Positions 1 to 6,077 of a stretch of 10,190 nt of DNA are shown here, piece after piece. Position 1 is the first letter of the stretch; every line of letters begins with the position of its first letter. A program made the position numbers and the translations under genes. Under the pieces are notes generated by a model. It was given only the letters and a program-made list of their open reading frames with translations. It did no database searches and was not told the DNA's origin. Origin of the DNA: an uncultured Caryophanales bacterium (lineage in GTDB: Bacteria; Bacillota_I; Bacilli_A; RF39; UBA660); NCBI GenBank assembly GCA_947168625.1, contig CAMVMQ010000028.1, positions 1 to 10,190 on the forward strand, in the 5' to 3' direction.

Positions 1-36
1 TTTTACAAAAAAGGAACTATCTACTTTGATAGTTCG
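1..36 (-). terminator. Intrinsic terminator overlapping the ysxE stop
   Basis: GAACTATC (14-21) and GATAGTTC (28-35) form a perfect 8-bp stem with a 6-base loop. On the minus strand the stem is followed by CTTTTTTG. The ysxE stop codon (TAG, 17-19) and its last four or five codons lie within the hairpin, so the terminator is partly coding. Confidence 0.75.
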
Positions 37-895
37 TTATAATATTTTTTGTTTTATATAAATAATCAATTATCTCATTAATATTTATACACTTTATATA
101 TTCATTTTCTTTATCTTGAATAACAGGAGGAATAGCCATAAGGGTAAATAATAGAAGACGTTCATCATCTTTTAGGGGATAATTATGTTCATAATACTTT
201 AATAAATCCACAAAAGATGATGACTTATAGTTATTCTTATAAAAAGTAAGTAAATCATAAATAGGGCTATCTATCTTACTATTATTCCAACTAATTAAAT
301 ATGGCTTATCTCCATTAATAAAATGTTCTATTTTAATATTTCCATGAATATACACAACTCTCTTATTTTTATTATCTTTAACTAATTTATACCATTTTTC
401 TATACTATCTCTAACATAAAAAGTACTCTCAAAAATAATATTAATATTTCTAGCTAATAAATATGATGATGGTGACATATAGATCTCTTTTTCAATATTC
501 TCTATTAAAGTGGTGTAATAGTTATTTAGATAGTTAACTTCGTTTATAGTGTCTTCGTATATACCTTTTATTTTATCAATGTCAATATCTTGATAGAAGG
601 TTGTTTTATTATGAAGAAGACTAACTAAATGCATTATATCAAGGCTTCTTTCTTCTAATGGTTCATTATTATCTTTAATAAAAGGGTATGCTTCCAAATT
701 GTCAGTAATTTCCAGAGGATAAGGAAAGTAATCAAATGCTCTTGAGTGTAAATAGTCGTATGTATTAATTATATCATTATTAATTCTAGGTTTTATTATA
801 ATTTTATCATCAATTATTTTGGCTGTATTTTTAATAGTAATCTTTTTAGGTTCTAGATAATATTTGTTTAATAAACTTCTGGTATCATTTTTCAT
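17..895 (-). CDS. ysxE: YsxE/CotS-like spore coat kinase-fold protein (probable pseudokinase)
   Basis: A 292-residue protein with the layout of the CotS/YsxE branch of the aminoglycoside-phosphotransferase fold: an N-lobe with KIIIKP (about 31-36), a LHNKT motif (94-98) typical of this branch, and a C-lobe motif HGNIKIEHF (184-192) followed by YLISWNNSKIDSPIYDL (199-215). In active relatives the C-lobe reads HGDxxxxN and then IDW/IDF. Here the catalytic Asp is Asn186, the following Asn is His191, and the metal-binding Asp is Ser202, so phosphotransfer looks unlikely. The gene directly follows spoVID with an 11-base overlap, the same order as spoVID-ysxE in Bacillus, which is the main reason for the name. 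No clear Shine-Dalgarno precedes the ATG at 895, which suggests coupling to spoVID translation. Its TAG stop lies inside a terminator stem. Role inferred: spore coat or forespore surface protein made in the mother cell. The family is fairly sure, the exact orthology less so. Confidence 0.72.
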   Translation of the reverse strand: MKNDTRSLLNKYYLEPKKITIKNTAKIIDDKIIIKPRINNDIINTYDYLHSRAFDYFPYPLEITDNLEAYPFIKDNNEPLEERSLDIMHLVSLLHNKTTFYQDIDIDKIKGIYEDTINEVNYLNNYYTTLIENIEKEIYMSPSSYLLARNINIIFESTFYVRDSIEKWYKLVKDNKNKRVVYIHGNIKIEHFINGDKPYLISWNNSKIDSPIYDLLTFYKNNYKSSSFVDLLKYYEHNYPLKDDERLLLFTLMAIPPVIQDKENEYIKCININEIIDYLYKTKNIITNYQSR

Positions 896-1607
896 TACAT
901 TTAGGTATAATTAATTTATCTCCTATTTTTATATTACTAAGATCATTATAATCCTCTAGTTCTTCTTTTGTAACACCATACTTATTCATAATCTTATCAA
1001 TGTTATCATCTTCCTTAACAATATATACATAGTAAGTAACATAAGTTTCAGTCTCATCTAAATTTGAAAATAAATCTGTAGTAATCTTTTCATCAGTTTC
1101 TTTATTTTCTTTAATATCTTGAATTGGTATTTCTTTAAATAAATCAGTATTATCCATTTCAATAATATCTTCTTTTTCTAGTTCTCTATCCTCTTTTTTT
1201 TCTACATTTTCTTCTTTATCGATATTTCTTTCTTCTAAATTGTCTTTATCACTAATATCTAGTGTTATTTCTTTATAATTTTCTTCTAAATAATCTGCTT
1301 CAATAAATAGTTCAATATCAATTTTTAAATTATCATTTTCTAAATCATAACTAAAATCATCAATATCTGCTTTTACTGTGCTAATATCATATCTTGGGTC
1401 TAAGGTGATATCGAATGGTAAATCAAAAGAGAATTCCTCCCTATTAATAGATCCCTCATTCATCTTATAATCTCCCGTTATGTGAAAAACGCCTGAAACA
1501 ATACCTTCTTCTTCTACTTTTATTTCTCTTTCTAAAGATATCGAAGTAATATCGCTAACCTTTGTTTTGAATGGTAAATCCTTTTTAAACGAAATTATTT
1601 GCTTCAT
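885..1607 (-). CDS. spoVID: SpoVID-like spore coat morphogenetic protein with C-terminal LysM
   Basis: A 240-residue protein in three parts: a beta-rich N-terminal domain (about 1-120, opening FKKDLPFKTKVSDI and containing FSFDLPFDITLDPRYD), which resembles the SpoVID N-terminal domain; a very acidic, Glu/Asp/Lys-rich linker (about 121-187); and a C-terminal LysM domain (about 192-236, YYVYIVKEDDNIDKIMNKYGV ending KIGDKLIIP). In B. subtilis, SpoVID directs encasement of the forespore by coat proteins through SpoIVA, and its LysM binds cell-wall material. That protein is about 575 residues, so this version is reduced mainly in the linker. The ATG at 1607 is preferred over the GTG at 1613 because AAAGGAAG (1622-1615) sits 7 bases from the ATG but only one base from the GTG. 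It forms a two-gene unit with the downstream ysxE-like gene. It could be another LysM coat protein (SafA type), but the N-terminal domain and the neighbour favour SpoVID. Confidence 0.78.
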   Translation of the reverse strand: MKQIISFKKDLPFKTKVSDITSISLEREIKVEEEGIVSGVFHITGDYKMNEGSINREEFSFDLPFDITLDPRYDISTVKADIDDFSYDLENDNLKIDIELFIEADYLEENYKEITLDISDKDNLEERNIDKEENVEKKEDRELEKEDIIEMDNTDLFKEIPIQDIKENKETDEKITTDLFSNLDETETYVTYYVYIVKEDDNIDKIMNKYGVTKEELEDYNDLSNIKIGDKLIIPKCNEK

Positions 1608-1614
1608 AGTCACT

Positions 1615-1622
1615 CTTCCTTT
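1615..1622 (-). promoter_or_regulatory. Ribosome binding site deciding the spoVID start
   Basis: AAAGGAAG on the minus strand lies 7 bases before the ATG at 1607. The upstream in-frame GTG at 1613 is one base from this site and cannot be served by it. Confidence 0.7.
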
Positions 1623-1629
1623 CTACCTA

Positions 1630-1659
1630 AATATATGAAATAAAATAAAAAAAATACTA
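1630..1659 (-). promoter_or_regulatory. Candidate sigma-E-type promoter for spoVID-ysxE
   Basis: On the minus strand TAGTATT (1659-1653) and CATATATT (1637-1630) are separated by 15 bases. The sigma-E consensus known from Bacillus is roughly KMATATT, 13-15 bases, CATACAnT, so each half has one mismatch. No sigma-A -35 box is visible at the right place. The predicted start leaves a leader of about 16 bases with the Shine-Dalgarno near its 5' end. The AT-rich background makes chance matches likely. Confidence 0.4.
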
Positions 1660-1674
1660 TTATTTATTTTATTT
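1638..1674. repeat. AT-only inverted repeat between divergent genes
   Basis: AAATAAAATAAA (1638-1649) and TTTATTTTATTT (1663-1674) are perfect 12-base inverted arms around a 13-base spacer. It covers the spacer of the sigma-E-like promoter and lies just upstream of the plus-strand extended -10. It is weak as RNA; it could be an operator, a cruciform site, or plain low-complexity sequence. Confidence 0.45.
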
Positions 1675-1677
1675 TTT

Positions 1678-1686
1678 TGATATACT
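1678..1686 (+). promoter_or_regulatory. Extended -10 promoter for the DUF4282-like gene
   Basis: TGATATACT fits an extended -10 (TGn followed by TATACT). No good -35 is seen, which extended -10 promoters tolerate. The predicted start, near 1693, would put the strong ribosome site (GGAGGA, 1695-1700) at the very 5' end of the message. Confidence 0.45.
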
Positions 1687-1707
1687 TAAATAAAGGAGGA
1701 GTAAGAA

Positions 1708-2166
1708 ATGTTTGAAAACAATCTTTATGGCTATAAAAGCTTCAGTAGTGGAATAGCTGGTTCACTTGTATGGATGATTATAGCGGCAGTACTGGCAGTA
1801 ATTGGAGGCATTGCTTTATATTTTACTGTATTTAGTAAAGCAAATGAAAACAAATTTAGTGGTTTCATGAAGTGGTTATATGATTTCGTAACATTTAAGA
1901 AGATGATGATTGAAACGATTTTAAGAGTACTTTATATTATTACTGCGATTTATATTACACTATCATCATTTGCTTTAATATCAACTAGTTTTGTGAGTTT
2001 CCTTTTAACAATAACATTAGGAAATATTCTTGCTAGAATTGTATTCGAATTTTCATTAGTACTTTTAACAATTTGTAAAAATACTACAGAAATTAATGGC
2101 AAAATGAAATCAACAGTTAAAGAAGAAAAAACTGTTAAACATGATGATGAAAAAAGAAGTAATTAA
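1708..2166 (+). CDS. Small membrane protein, DUF4282-like
   Basis: A 152-residue protein with three predicted membrane helices (about 20-42, 70-92 and 95-122) and a charged hydrophilic tail (131-152). The stretch FMKWLYDFVTFKKMMIETILRVLY, then GNILARIVFEFSLVLLTICKNTTEI, resembles DUF4282: a short amphipathic lead-in ending FVT, a helix pair, and a final helix with R-x-x-x-E-F that ends in a conserved N-T-x-E-I. The function of that family is not known. The start is secure: AAAGGAGGA lies 7-8 bases upstream. It is the only plus-strand gene here, divergent from spoVID and convergent with trmK, which it overlaps by 4 bases. No signal peptide cleavage site is evident. The family match is from memory of the pattern, so moderately sure; that it is a real membrane-protein gene is nearly certain. 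Confidence 0.8.
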   Translation: MFENNLYGYKSFSSGIAGSLVWMIIAAVLAVIGGIALYFTVFSKANENKFSGFMKWLYDFVTFKKMMIETILRVLYIITAIYITLSSFALISTSFVSFLLTITLGNILARIVFEFSLVLLTICKNTTEINGKMKSTVKEEKTVKHDDEKRSN

Positions 2167-2181
2167 TTACTCCTTTTTTTT
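2150..2181. terminator. Bidirectional terminator palindrome holding both stop codons
   Basis: The core AGTAATTAATTACT (2158-2171) is a perfect 14-base palindrome. Flanking it, A6 (2150-2155) plus G faces C plus T8 (2174-2181), giving a 30-base near-palindrome with one mismatched pair (A2157/C2172). Both directions have a hairpin followed by a T tract. The TAA of the plus gene (2164-2166) and the TAA of trmK (2163-2165 read in minus) are both in the loop, so both proteins end in RSN. Confidence 0.65.
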
Positions 2182-2834
2182 AGTATTTTCAATTTCTTTT
2201 TTAACTTTAGTTTATAAAATAGATGTCCTTTTTTTATTCTTGATAGTATCATTTCGATTGTATTAATTTCTTTATCTATTTTCTCCTTAAATAGTCTACT
2301 ACTGTTCTTAATTAGGATGGGACCCAAATATAACTCTTCATAGTTATATTTTTTATTTCCTTTACTAAATTTAATAATAGTATAAATAATACCACCATCC
2401 CTAACAAGAGATTCATCTGATATATAGTATCCAATTTTTGTAATATTCTTTCTTAAAAAATATAAATCTGTATTACTTTGGATAATTATATTATTAACAT
2501 ATTTAAGTTTATCTAAGGAATATTTAAGAATGCCTACTATTGTATTAGCTCCCATTCCTGAAATAACAACAGTATCTATTTCTTTTGCCTTTACTACATC
2601 AAGGCCACTACCAAGTCTTGTTTCTATTCTATCTTCAAGATGATTTATTTTAATATTATTAATGGCATTATCTAAAGCATTCCTATTAATATCACTTGCT
2701 ATAATCTTTATTTTGGGATATTTCTTTGCTAGATAAATAGATAAAAGGCCGTGATCACAGCCTATGTCTATTATTCTAGAATTTTCTTCCACATATGATG
2801 CTACTTTGGCAAGTCTCTTTGATAATTTATTCAT
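2163..2834 (-). CDS. trmK: tRNA (adenine-22-N1)-methyltransferase
   Basis: A 223-residue Rossmann-fold methyltransferase of the TrmK (YqfN) family, which makes m1A at position 22 of some bacterial tRNAs using S-adenosylmethionine. Visible motifs: SAM-binding DIGCDHG (23-29), acidic loop SDINRNAL (47-54), ISGMGA (91-96), the strand IIQSN (117-121) in place of the more common LQPN type, and YEELYLGP (165-172). The lysine-rich C-terminal helices (about 180-223) match the coiled-coil tail expected for tRNA contact. The start ATG at 2834 lies 8 bases inside the rpoD 3' end, with AAAGGA in the rpoD coding sequence as ribosome site, so translation is coupled. trmK downstream of sigA is the arrangement known from B. 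subtilis, but the usual following NIF3-like gene (yqfO) is absent; the operon ends here at a shared terminator. Confidence 0.92.
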   Translation of the reverse strand: MNKLSKRLAKVASYVEENSRIIDIGCDHGLLSIYLAKKYPKIKIIASDINRNALDNAINNIKINHLEDRIETRLGSGLDVVKAKEIDTVVISGMGANTIVGILKYSLDKLKYVNNIIIQSNTDLYFLRKNITKIGYYISDESLVRDGGIIYTIIKFSKGNKKYNYEELYLGPILIKNSSRLFKEKIDKEINTIEMILSRIKKGHLFYKLKLKKKLKILKKRSN

Positions 2835-3927
2835 TTAAGAAATCCTTTAATTTTCTACTTCTTGAAGGATGTCTAAGTTTACGTAAAGCTTTAGCTTCAA
2901 TTTGTCTAATTCTTTCACGTGTTACACCAAACATTTGTCCCACCTCTTCAAGGGTCTTACAACAGCCATCATCTAAGCCAAAGCGGAGTCTAAGCACTTG
3001 TTCTTCTCTTTCTGTTAGAGTAAGAAGTACATCAGATATTTCTTCCTTAAGCATTTCATGAATAGTGAAGTCTTCTGGCGACATATTGCTCTCATCAGGA
3101 ACAAAGTCACCTAGATGTGAATCTTCTTCTTCACCAATAGGAGTCTCTAGTGAGACAGGGTCTTGAGCAATCTTGATTATTTCTCTTACCTTTTCTGGAC
3201 TTATATTCATTTTTTTAGCTAACTCTTCATCCGTTGGTTCTCTATTTAATTCAAGAGTAAGTTGTCTTTGAAACCTGGATAATTTATTTATTGTTTCAAC
3301 CATATGAACAGGTACCCTAATTGTACGTGCTTGATCCGCTATTGCTCTAGTAATGGCTTGCCTAATCCACCAGGTTGCATAGGTTGAAAACTTATATCCT
3401 TTATTGGCATCGAACTTTTCTACAGCTTTCATAAGGCCAATATTTCCTTCTTGAATAAGGTCTAGGAAAAGCATTCCTCTACCGACATATCTTTTGGCAA
3501 TAGATACAACTAGACGAAGATTTGATTCAGCGAGAATATTTTTGGCTTCTTCATCACCATTTGCAATTCTATCAGATAATTTTGTCTCTTCTTCAAGTGA
3601 TAATAGACTAATTTTACCAATTTCTTTTAAATACATACGAACAGGGTCATTAATAGTTAATTCCTTAGCAATATTATTATCTTTTAATATATCTTCTAAA
3701 TTACCACCCGTATCATCATCTTCATTACCATCATCTAAATCAGACTCTGACACTACACTAATATCATTTTCCATGAAGGCATTATACAAATCATCAAGTA
3801 AATCACTACTTACATCTAACCCTTTAAGTACATCAGCAATTTCTTCATAAGTAATAAAACCTAGTTCTTTTCCTTTTTTGATTAGTTCTTCTTTTCTTGA
3901 CTCAAAATCTTTAATTTCTGGTACCAT
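2827..3927 (-). CDS. rpoD: Primary RNA polymerase sigma factor SigA/RpoD
   Basis: A 366-residue group 1 sigma-70 factor, close in length to B. subtilis SigA (371). Region 1.1 is at about 8-58 and is followed by an acidic linker; region 1.2 starts at NDPVRMYLKEIG (93-104); region 2 includes NLRLVVSIAKRYVGRG (136-151), DLIQEGNIGLMKAVEKFD (156-173) and the -10-reading TYATWWIRQAITRA (182-195); region 3 covers VPVHMVETINKL to the linker ending about 290; region 4 has LTEREEQVLRLRFGL and the -35-reading helix GVTRERIRQIEAKALRKLRHPSR (334-356). The start ATG at 3927 has AAAGGAG about 7 bases upstream. It overlaps dnaG by 17 bases. The DDGCCKTLEEVG stretch carries two Cys where Arg/Lys/Thr are usual, an oddity without clear meaning. 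It directs transcription of most genes, including the TTGACA/TATAAT-type promoters found in this window. Confidence 0.97.
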   Translation of the reverse strand: MVPEIKDFESRKEELIKKGKELGFITYEEIADVLKGLDVSSDLLDDLYNAFMENDISVVSESDLDDGNEDDDTGGNLEDILKDNNIAKELTINDPVRMYLKEIGKISLLSLEEETKLSDRIANGDEEAKNILAESNLRLVVSIAKRYVGRGMLFLDLIQEGNIGLMKAVEKFDANKGYKFSTYATWWIRQAITRAIADQARTIRVPVHMVETINKLSRFQRQLTLELNREPTDEELAKKMNISPEKVREIIKIAQDPVSLETPIGEEEDSHLGDFVPDESNMSPEDFTIHEMLKEEISDVLLTLTEREEQVLRLRFGLDDGCCKTLEEVGQMFGVTRERIRQIEAKALRKLRHPSRSRKLKDFLNE

Positions 3928-5644
3928 TTTTTACTCCTTTTCTTAATTCCATAATTTCTAAAGATATTTTTGCTTGTTTCATAGGATCTTTCTCTTTTTT
4001 TAATTCATCTTTTAATTTGACAATCTTTGCTTCTTTGTGATATTCATTAACGACAAAGATATAATCTTCAATTTCTTCAATCTGAAAGTCATCACTTTTA
4101 TCCATAGCAACAATCTCTTTTAGAGTATTAAGTATTTCTTCCCTATCAGCGATATAACTAATAAAATCTGCGACATTTATTATACCATATTTATGAAAAT
4201 AGTAAATAATTTCATTTGAAAGTTCACGAATATTTTTATCAGGAAAATATCCAACTTTCCTTTCAACCATATTAATAACACTATTGCTCTTTAGCATATA
4301 GTAGATAAGACTTCTCTCAGCCTTACCATACTTATCATAAACTTTTTTAGGTTTAATTACTTCTTTAACCTCTTTTTTATTATTCTTTAAATTATCATAT
4401 TTATTCTTTAAAGTAGTATAATCGACATTAAAATTATCGGAAAGTTTTTTTAAATTAAGTTCAACAGTTATATCATCATTAACAAATACTAGTTCTTTAA
4501 TAGCGCTATTTATATAAGAAGAAATATCTTTAATATCAGTTAAATTCTTATTTTTCTTCAATACTTCCATCTTATAGTCCACTAAAGAAATTGCATTCTT
4601 AATATGTTCTTTAAAAGAATTTGCTCCTTCTTTAAGAATGTACTCATCGGGATCCATGTTATTAGGTAACCTTACTACTCTTATATTTAAAGATGAATCC
4701 TCTAGTAATTCAATTGCAGCATTAGTAGCTTTCTCTCCGGCAGCATCACCATCAAAGCATAAAATAATATCCCTTGTCATATTTTTTAGAATATTTTTAT
4801 GTTCTTTCGTAAGAGCAGTTCCCATGGTTGCAATACAATTATTAATTCCTACAGTAGAGGCTCTAATAACATCCATTTGTCCTTCCATAAGAATAATACT
4901 ATCATTTTTCTTTAAATACTCTTTGGCAATATGATAATTATATAGGATTTTCCCTTTTTTAAACTTATCTGTTTCTTTTGTATTTATATATTTAGAATTA
5001 TCTTTTGTATTATATATTCTTCCAGAAAAAGCTACGACTCGACCGCTTAAATCACTTATTGGAAACATAATACGATTTATAAAAATATCATTATCATTTT
5101 CGTTGGTAAGACCAACTTCATTTAATTTTAAACTAGTGTAATTCTTACTCTTTAAATACTCTGTAAGAGATATTTTTTGAATGGAAAGACCTATACCAAA
5201 CTTCTTTATTGTTTCTTTATCAATCTTTCGGTCATTTAAATAATTAATAGCATTCTTCCCTAAACTAGTAAAAATACTATTTTGATAAAACTTACTAGCT
5301 AAATCATATATATCATAGTAATCATCTTTAACACCGTTTATACTTACATTGCCGCTAATATTAATACCAACTTTTTCACCCAGTAATCTTACAGCATCAA
5401 TAAAGGGTATTTTTTCAAAGTCAGAAACAAATGTAAATACATTCCCAGTAGCACCACATGAAAAACAAGTAAAAATCTGTTTCTCGGGACTGACACTCAT
5501 ACTGGGAGAATGGTCATCATGAAATGGACATACGCCAATATAATTTTTTCCTCTTTTAGTAAGACTTACATATCTTGATACAACATCAACAATATCGGTT
5601 TTATTTCTTATCTCATTAATAACTTCATTACTGATATAAGCCAT
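3911..5644 (-). CDS. dnaG: DNA primase DnaG
   Basis: A 577-residue bacterial primase that lays RNA primers at the replication fork with DnaB helicase. The N-terminal CHC2 zinc domain has C39, H42, C60 and C63 (CPFHDDHSPSMSV, then FTCFSCGATGNVF). The catalytic core includes RIMFPISDLSGRVVAFSGR (191-209), and the Toprim part has MEGQMDVIRA (Glu254) and CFDGDAAGEKA (Asp298, Asp300), the metal-binding acids. The C-terminal helical region, rich in Lys and Glu (from about 440), fits the helicase-binding domain. The ATG at 5644 is chosen because GAGGTGAT (5659-5652) sits 7 bases upstream and the protein then begins MAYISNEVINEIRNKTDIVDVV, the usual primase N-terminus; a TTG nine codons upstream has no support. 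First gene of a dnaG-rpoD-trmK operon, a shortened form of the classical macromolecular-synthesis operon. Confidence 0.97.
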   Translation of the reverse strand: MAYISNEVINEIRNKTDIVDVVSRYVSLTKRGKNYIGVCPFHDDHSPSMSVSPEKQIFTCFSCGATGNVFTFVSDFEKIPFIDAVRLLGEKVGINISGNVSINGVKDDYYDIYDLASKFYQNSIFTSLGKNAINYLNDRKIDKETIKKFGIGLSIQKISLTEYLKSKNYTSLKLNEVGLTNENDNDIFINRIMFPISDLSGRVVAFSGRIYNTKDNSKYINTKETDKFKKGKILYNYHIAKEYLKKNDSIILMEGQMDVIRASTVGINNCIATMGTALTKEHKNILKNMTRDIILCFDGDAAGEKATNAAIELLEDSSLNIRVVRLPNNMDPDEYILKEGANSFKEHIKNAISLVDYKMEVLKKNKNLTDIKDISSYINSAIKELVFVNDDITVELNLKKLSDNFNVDYTTLKNKYDNLKNNKKEVKEVIKPKKVYDKYGKAERSLIYYMLKSNSVINMVERKVGYFPDKNIRELSNEIIYYFHKYGIINVADFISYIADREEILNTLKEIVAMDKSDDFQIEEIEDYIFVVNEYHKEAKIVKLKDELKKEKDPMKQAKISLEIMELRKGVKNGTRN

Positions 5645-5651
5645 AAAACTA

Positions 5652-5659
5652 ATCACCTC
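5652..5659 (-). promoter_or_regulatory. Ribosome binding site deciding the dnaG start
   Basis: GAGGTGAT on the minus strand, 7 bases before the ATG at 5644, fixes that codon as the start rather than the in-frame TTG at 5671. Confidence 0.8.
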
Positions 5660-5675
5660 ACAAAAAGCCAATATA

Positions 5676-5704
5676 ATTATATAACAAATGGTCTTGTTTG
5701 TAAA
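5676..5704 (-). promoter_or_regulatory. Sigma-A promoter of the dnaG-rpoD-trmK operon
   Basis: TTTACA (5704-5699), a 17-base spacer, then TATAAT (5681-5676) on the minus strand: one mismatch from full consensus. Expected start near 5669, giving a leader of about 25 bases to the dnaG ATG. It fills the 40-base gap after the preceding gene. Confidence 0.8.
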
Positions 5705-5712
5705 GGAAAAGT

Positions 5713-6036
5713 TTATTTTCTGGTAACTTCTAGAACATCAACTTTTCTTTGTATCATGTTTCCGTATTCTTTATATTTATAAAAGTATATATAATAGTTA
5801 TTACCTTTCTTTATAATATCGTAATAAATATATAAATAATCATAATTACTATTTATATTATTATCTAAGTATTTTTTTATTTTATTGTCTATTATTCTAT
5901 TATGAAAATAAGGATACATTATATATTGGTAGTCGTATAATAATTCTTTACTTATAGGATATCTATTTTCATAATAGAATAATAATAGCATAACACTTAT
6001 GATTAAAAAAGGGAGTAATAAGTATCTTTTCTTCAT
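5713..6036 (-). CDS. Small membrane-anchored protein of unknown function
   Basis: A 107-residue protein: basic start MKKR, one hydrophobic helix (about 5-21), then a Tyr/Ile/Asn/Lys-rich extracytoplasmic part. No lipobox cysteine, so an uncleaved anchor or a signal peptide. The stretch YPYFHNRIIDNKIKKYLDNNI followed by YDYLYIYYDIIKKGNNYYIYFYKYKEYG faintly resembles the start of the DUF4163/DUF3298 domain found before some secreted polysaccharide deacetylases (PdaC type), but here it stands alone and short; that link is only an impression. The ATG at 6036 has no visible Shine-Dalgarno. It follows the HD gene by 36 bases across a terminator-like hairpin and lies in the same frame, so it may depend on read-through or be leaderless. 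I do not recognise its function. Confidence 0.55.
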   Translation of the reverse strand: MKKRYLLLPFLIISVMLLLFYYENRYPISKELLYDYQYIMYPYFHNRIIDNKIKKYLDNNINSNYDYLYIYYDIIKKGNNYYIYFYKYKEYGNMIQRKVDVLEVTRK

Positions 6037-6050
6037 AATAAATAATATTA

Positions 6051-6077
6051 AAAGTAGGTTTTTTTTAGAAGCCTACT
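6051..6077 (-). terminator. Hairpin terminator overlapping the HD gene stop
   Basis: AGTAGG (6053-6058) and CCTACT (6072-6077) pair across a 13-base loop containing eight T (A8 on the minus strand); a TTTTAAT run follows on the minus strand. The TAG stop of the HD gene (6073-6075) is inside the stem. It is short and its T tract modest, so termination may be partial, letting the next gene be transcribed. Confidence 0.5.

Noticed and set aside
885..887. TGA possibly read as tryptophan (Mycoplasma code)
   Set aside because: Conserved tryptophans in RpoD are TGG, and the frame ends correctly at this TGA right after the LysM domain.
1608..1613. GTG start for spoVID two codons upstream
   Set aside because: Only one base separates it from the Shine-Dalgarno sequence.
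2795..3061. Plus-strand ORF of 88 codons opposite the start of trmK and the end of rpoD
   Set aside because: It is antisense to well-supported conserved genes, has no ribosome site, and its Ser/Leu-rich product is a shadow of the rpoD region 4 sequence.
3494..3850. Plus-strand ORF of 118 codons opposite rpoD
   Set aside because: Low-complexity Ser/Leu product, antisense to the sigma factor's conserved region, no ribosome site.
4638..4934. Plus-strand ORF of 98 codons opposite the dnaG Toprim domain
   Set aside because: Antisense shadow of an essential gene with clear motifs on the other strand.
5645..5671. Longer dnaG reading frame starting at a TTG (nine extra residues)
   Set aside because: The strong GAGGTGAT site serves the ATG at 5644, and the predicted transcript start near 5669 would remove the TTG.
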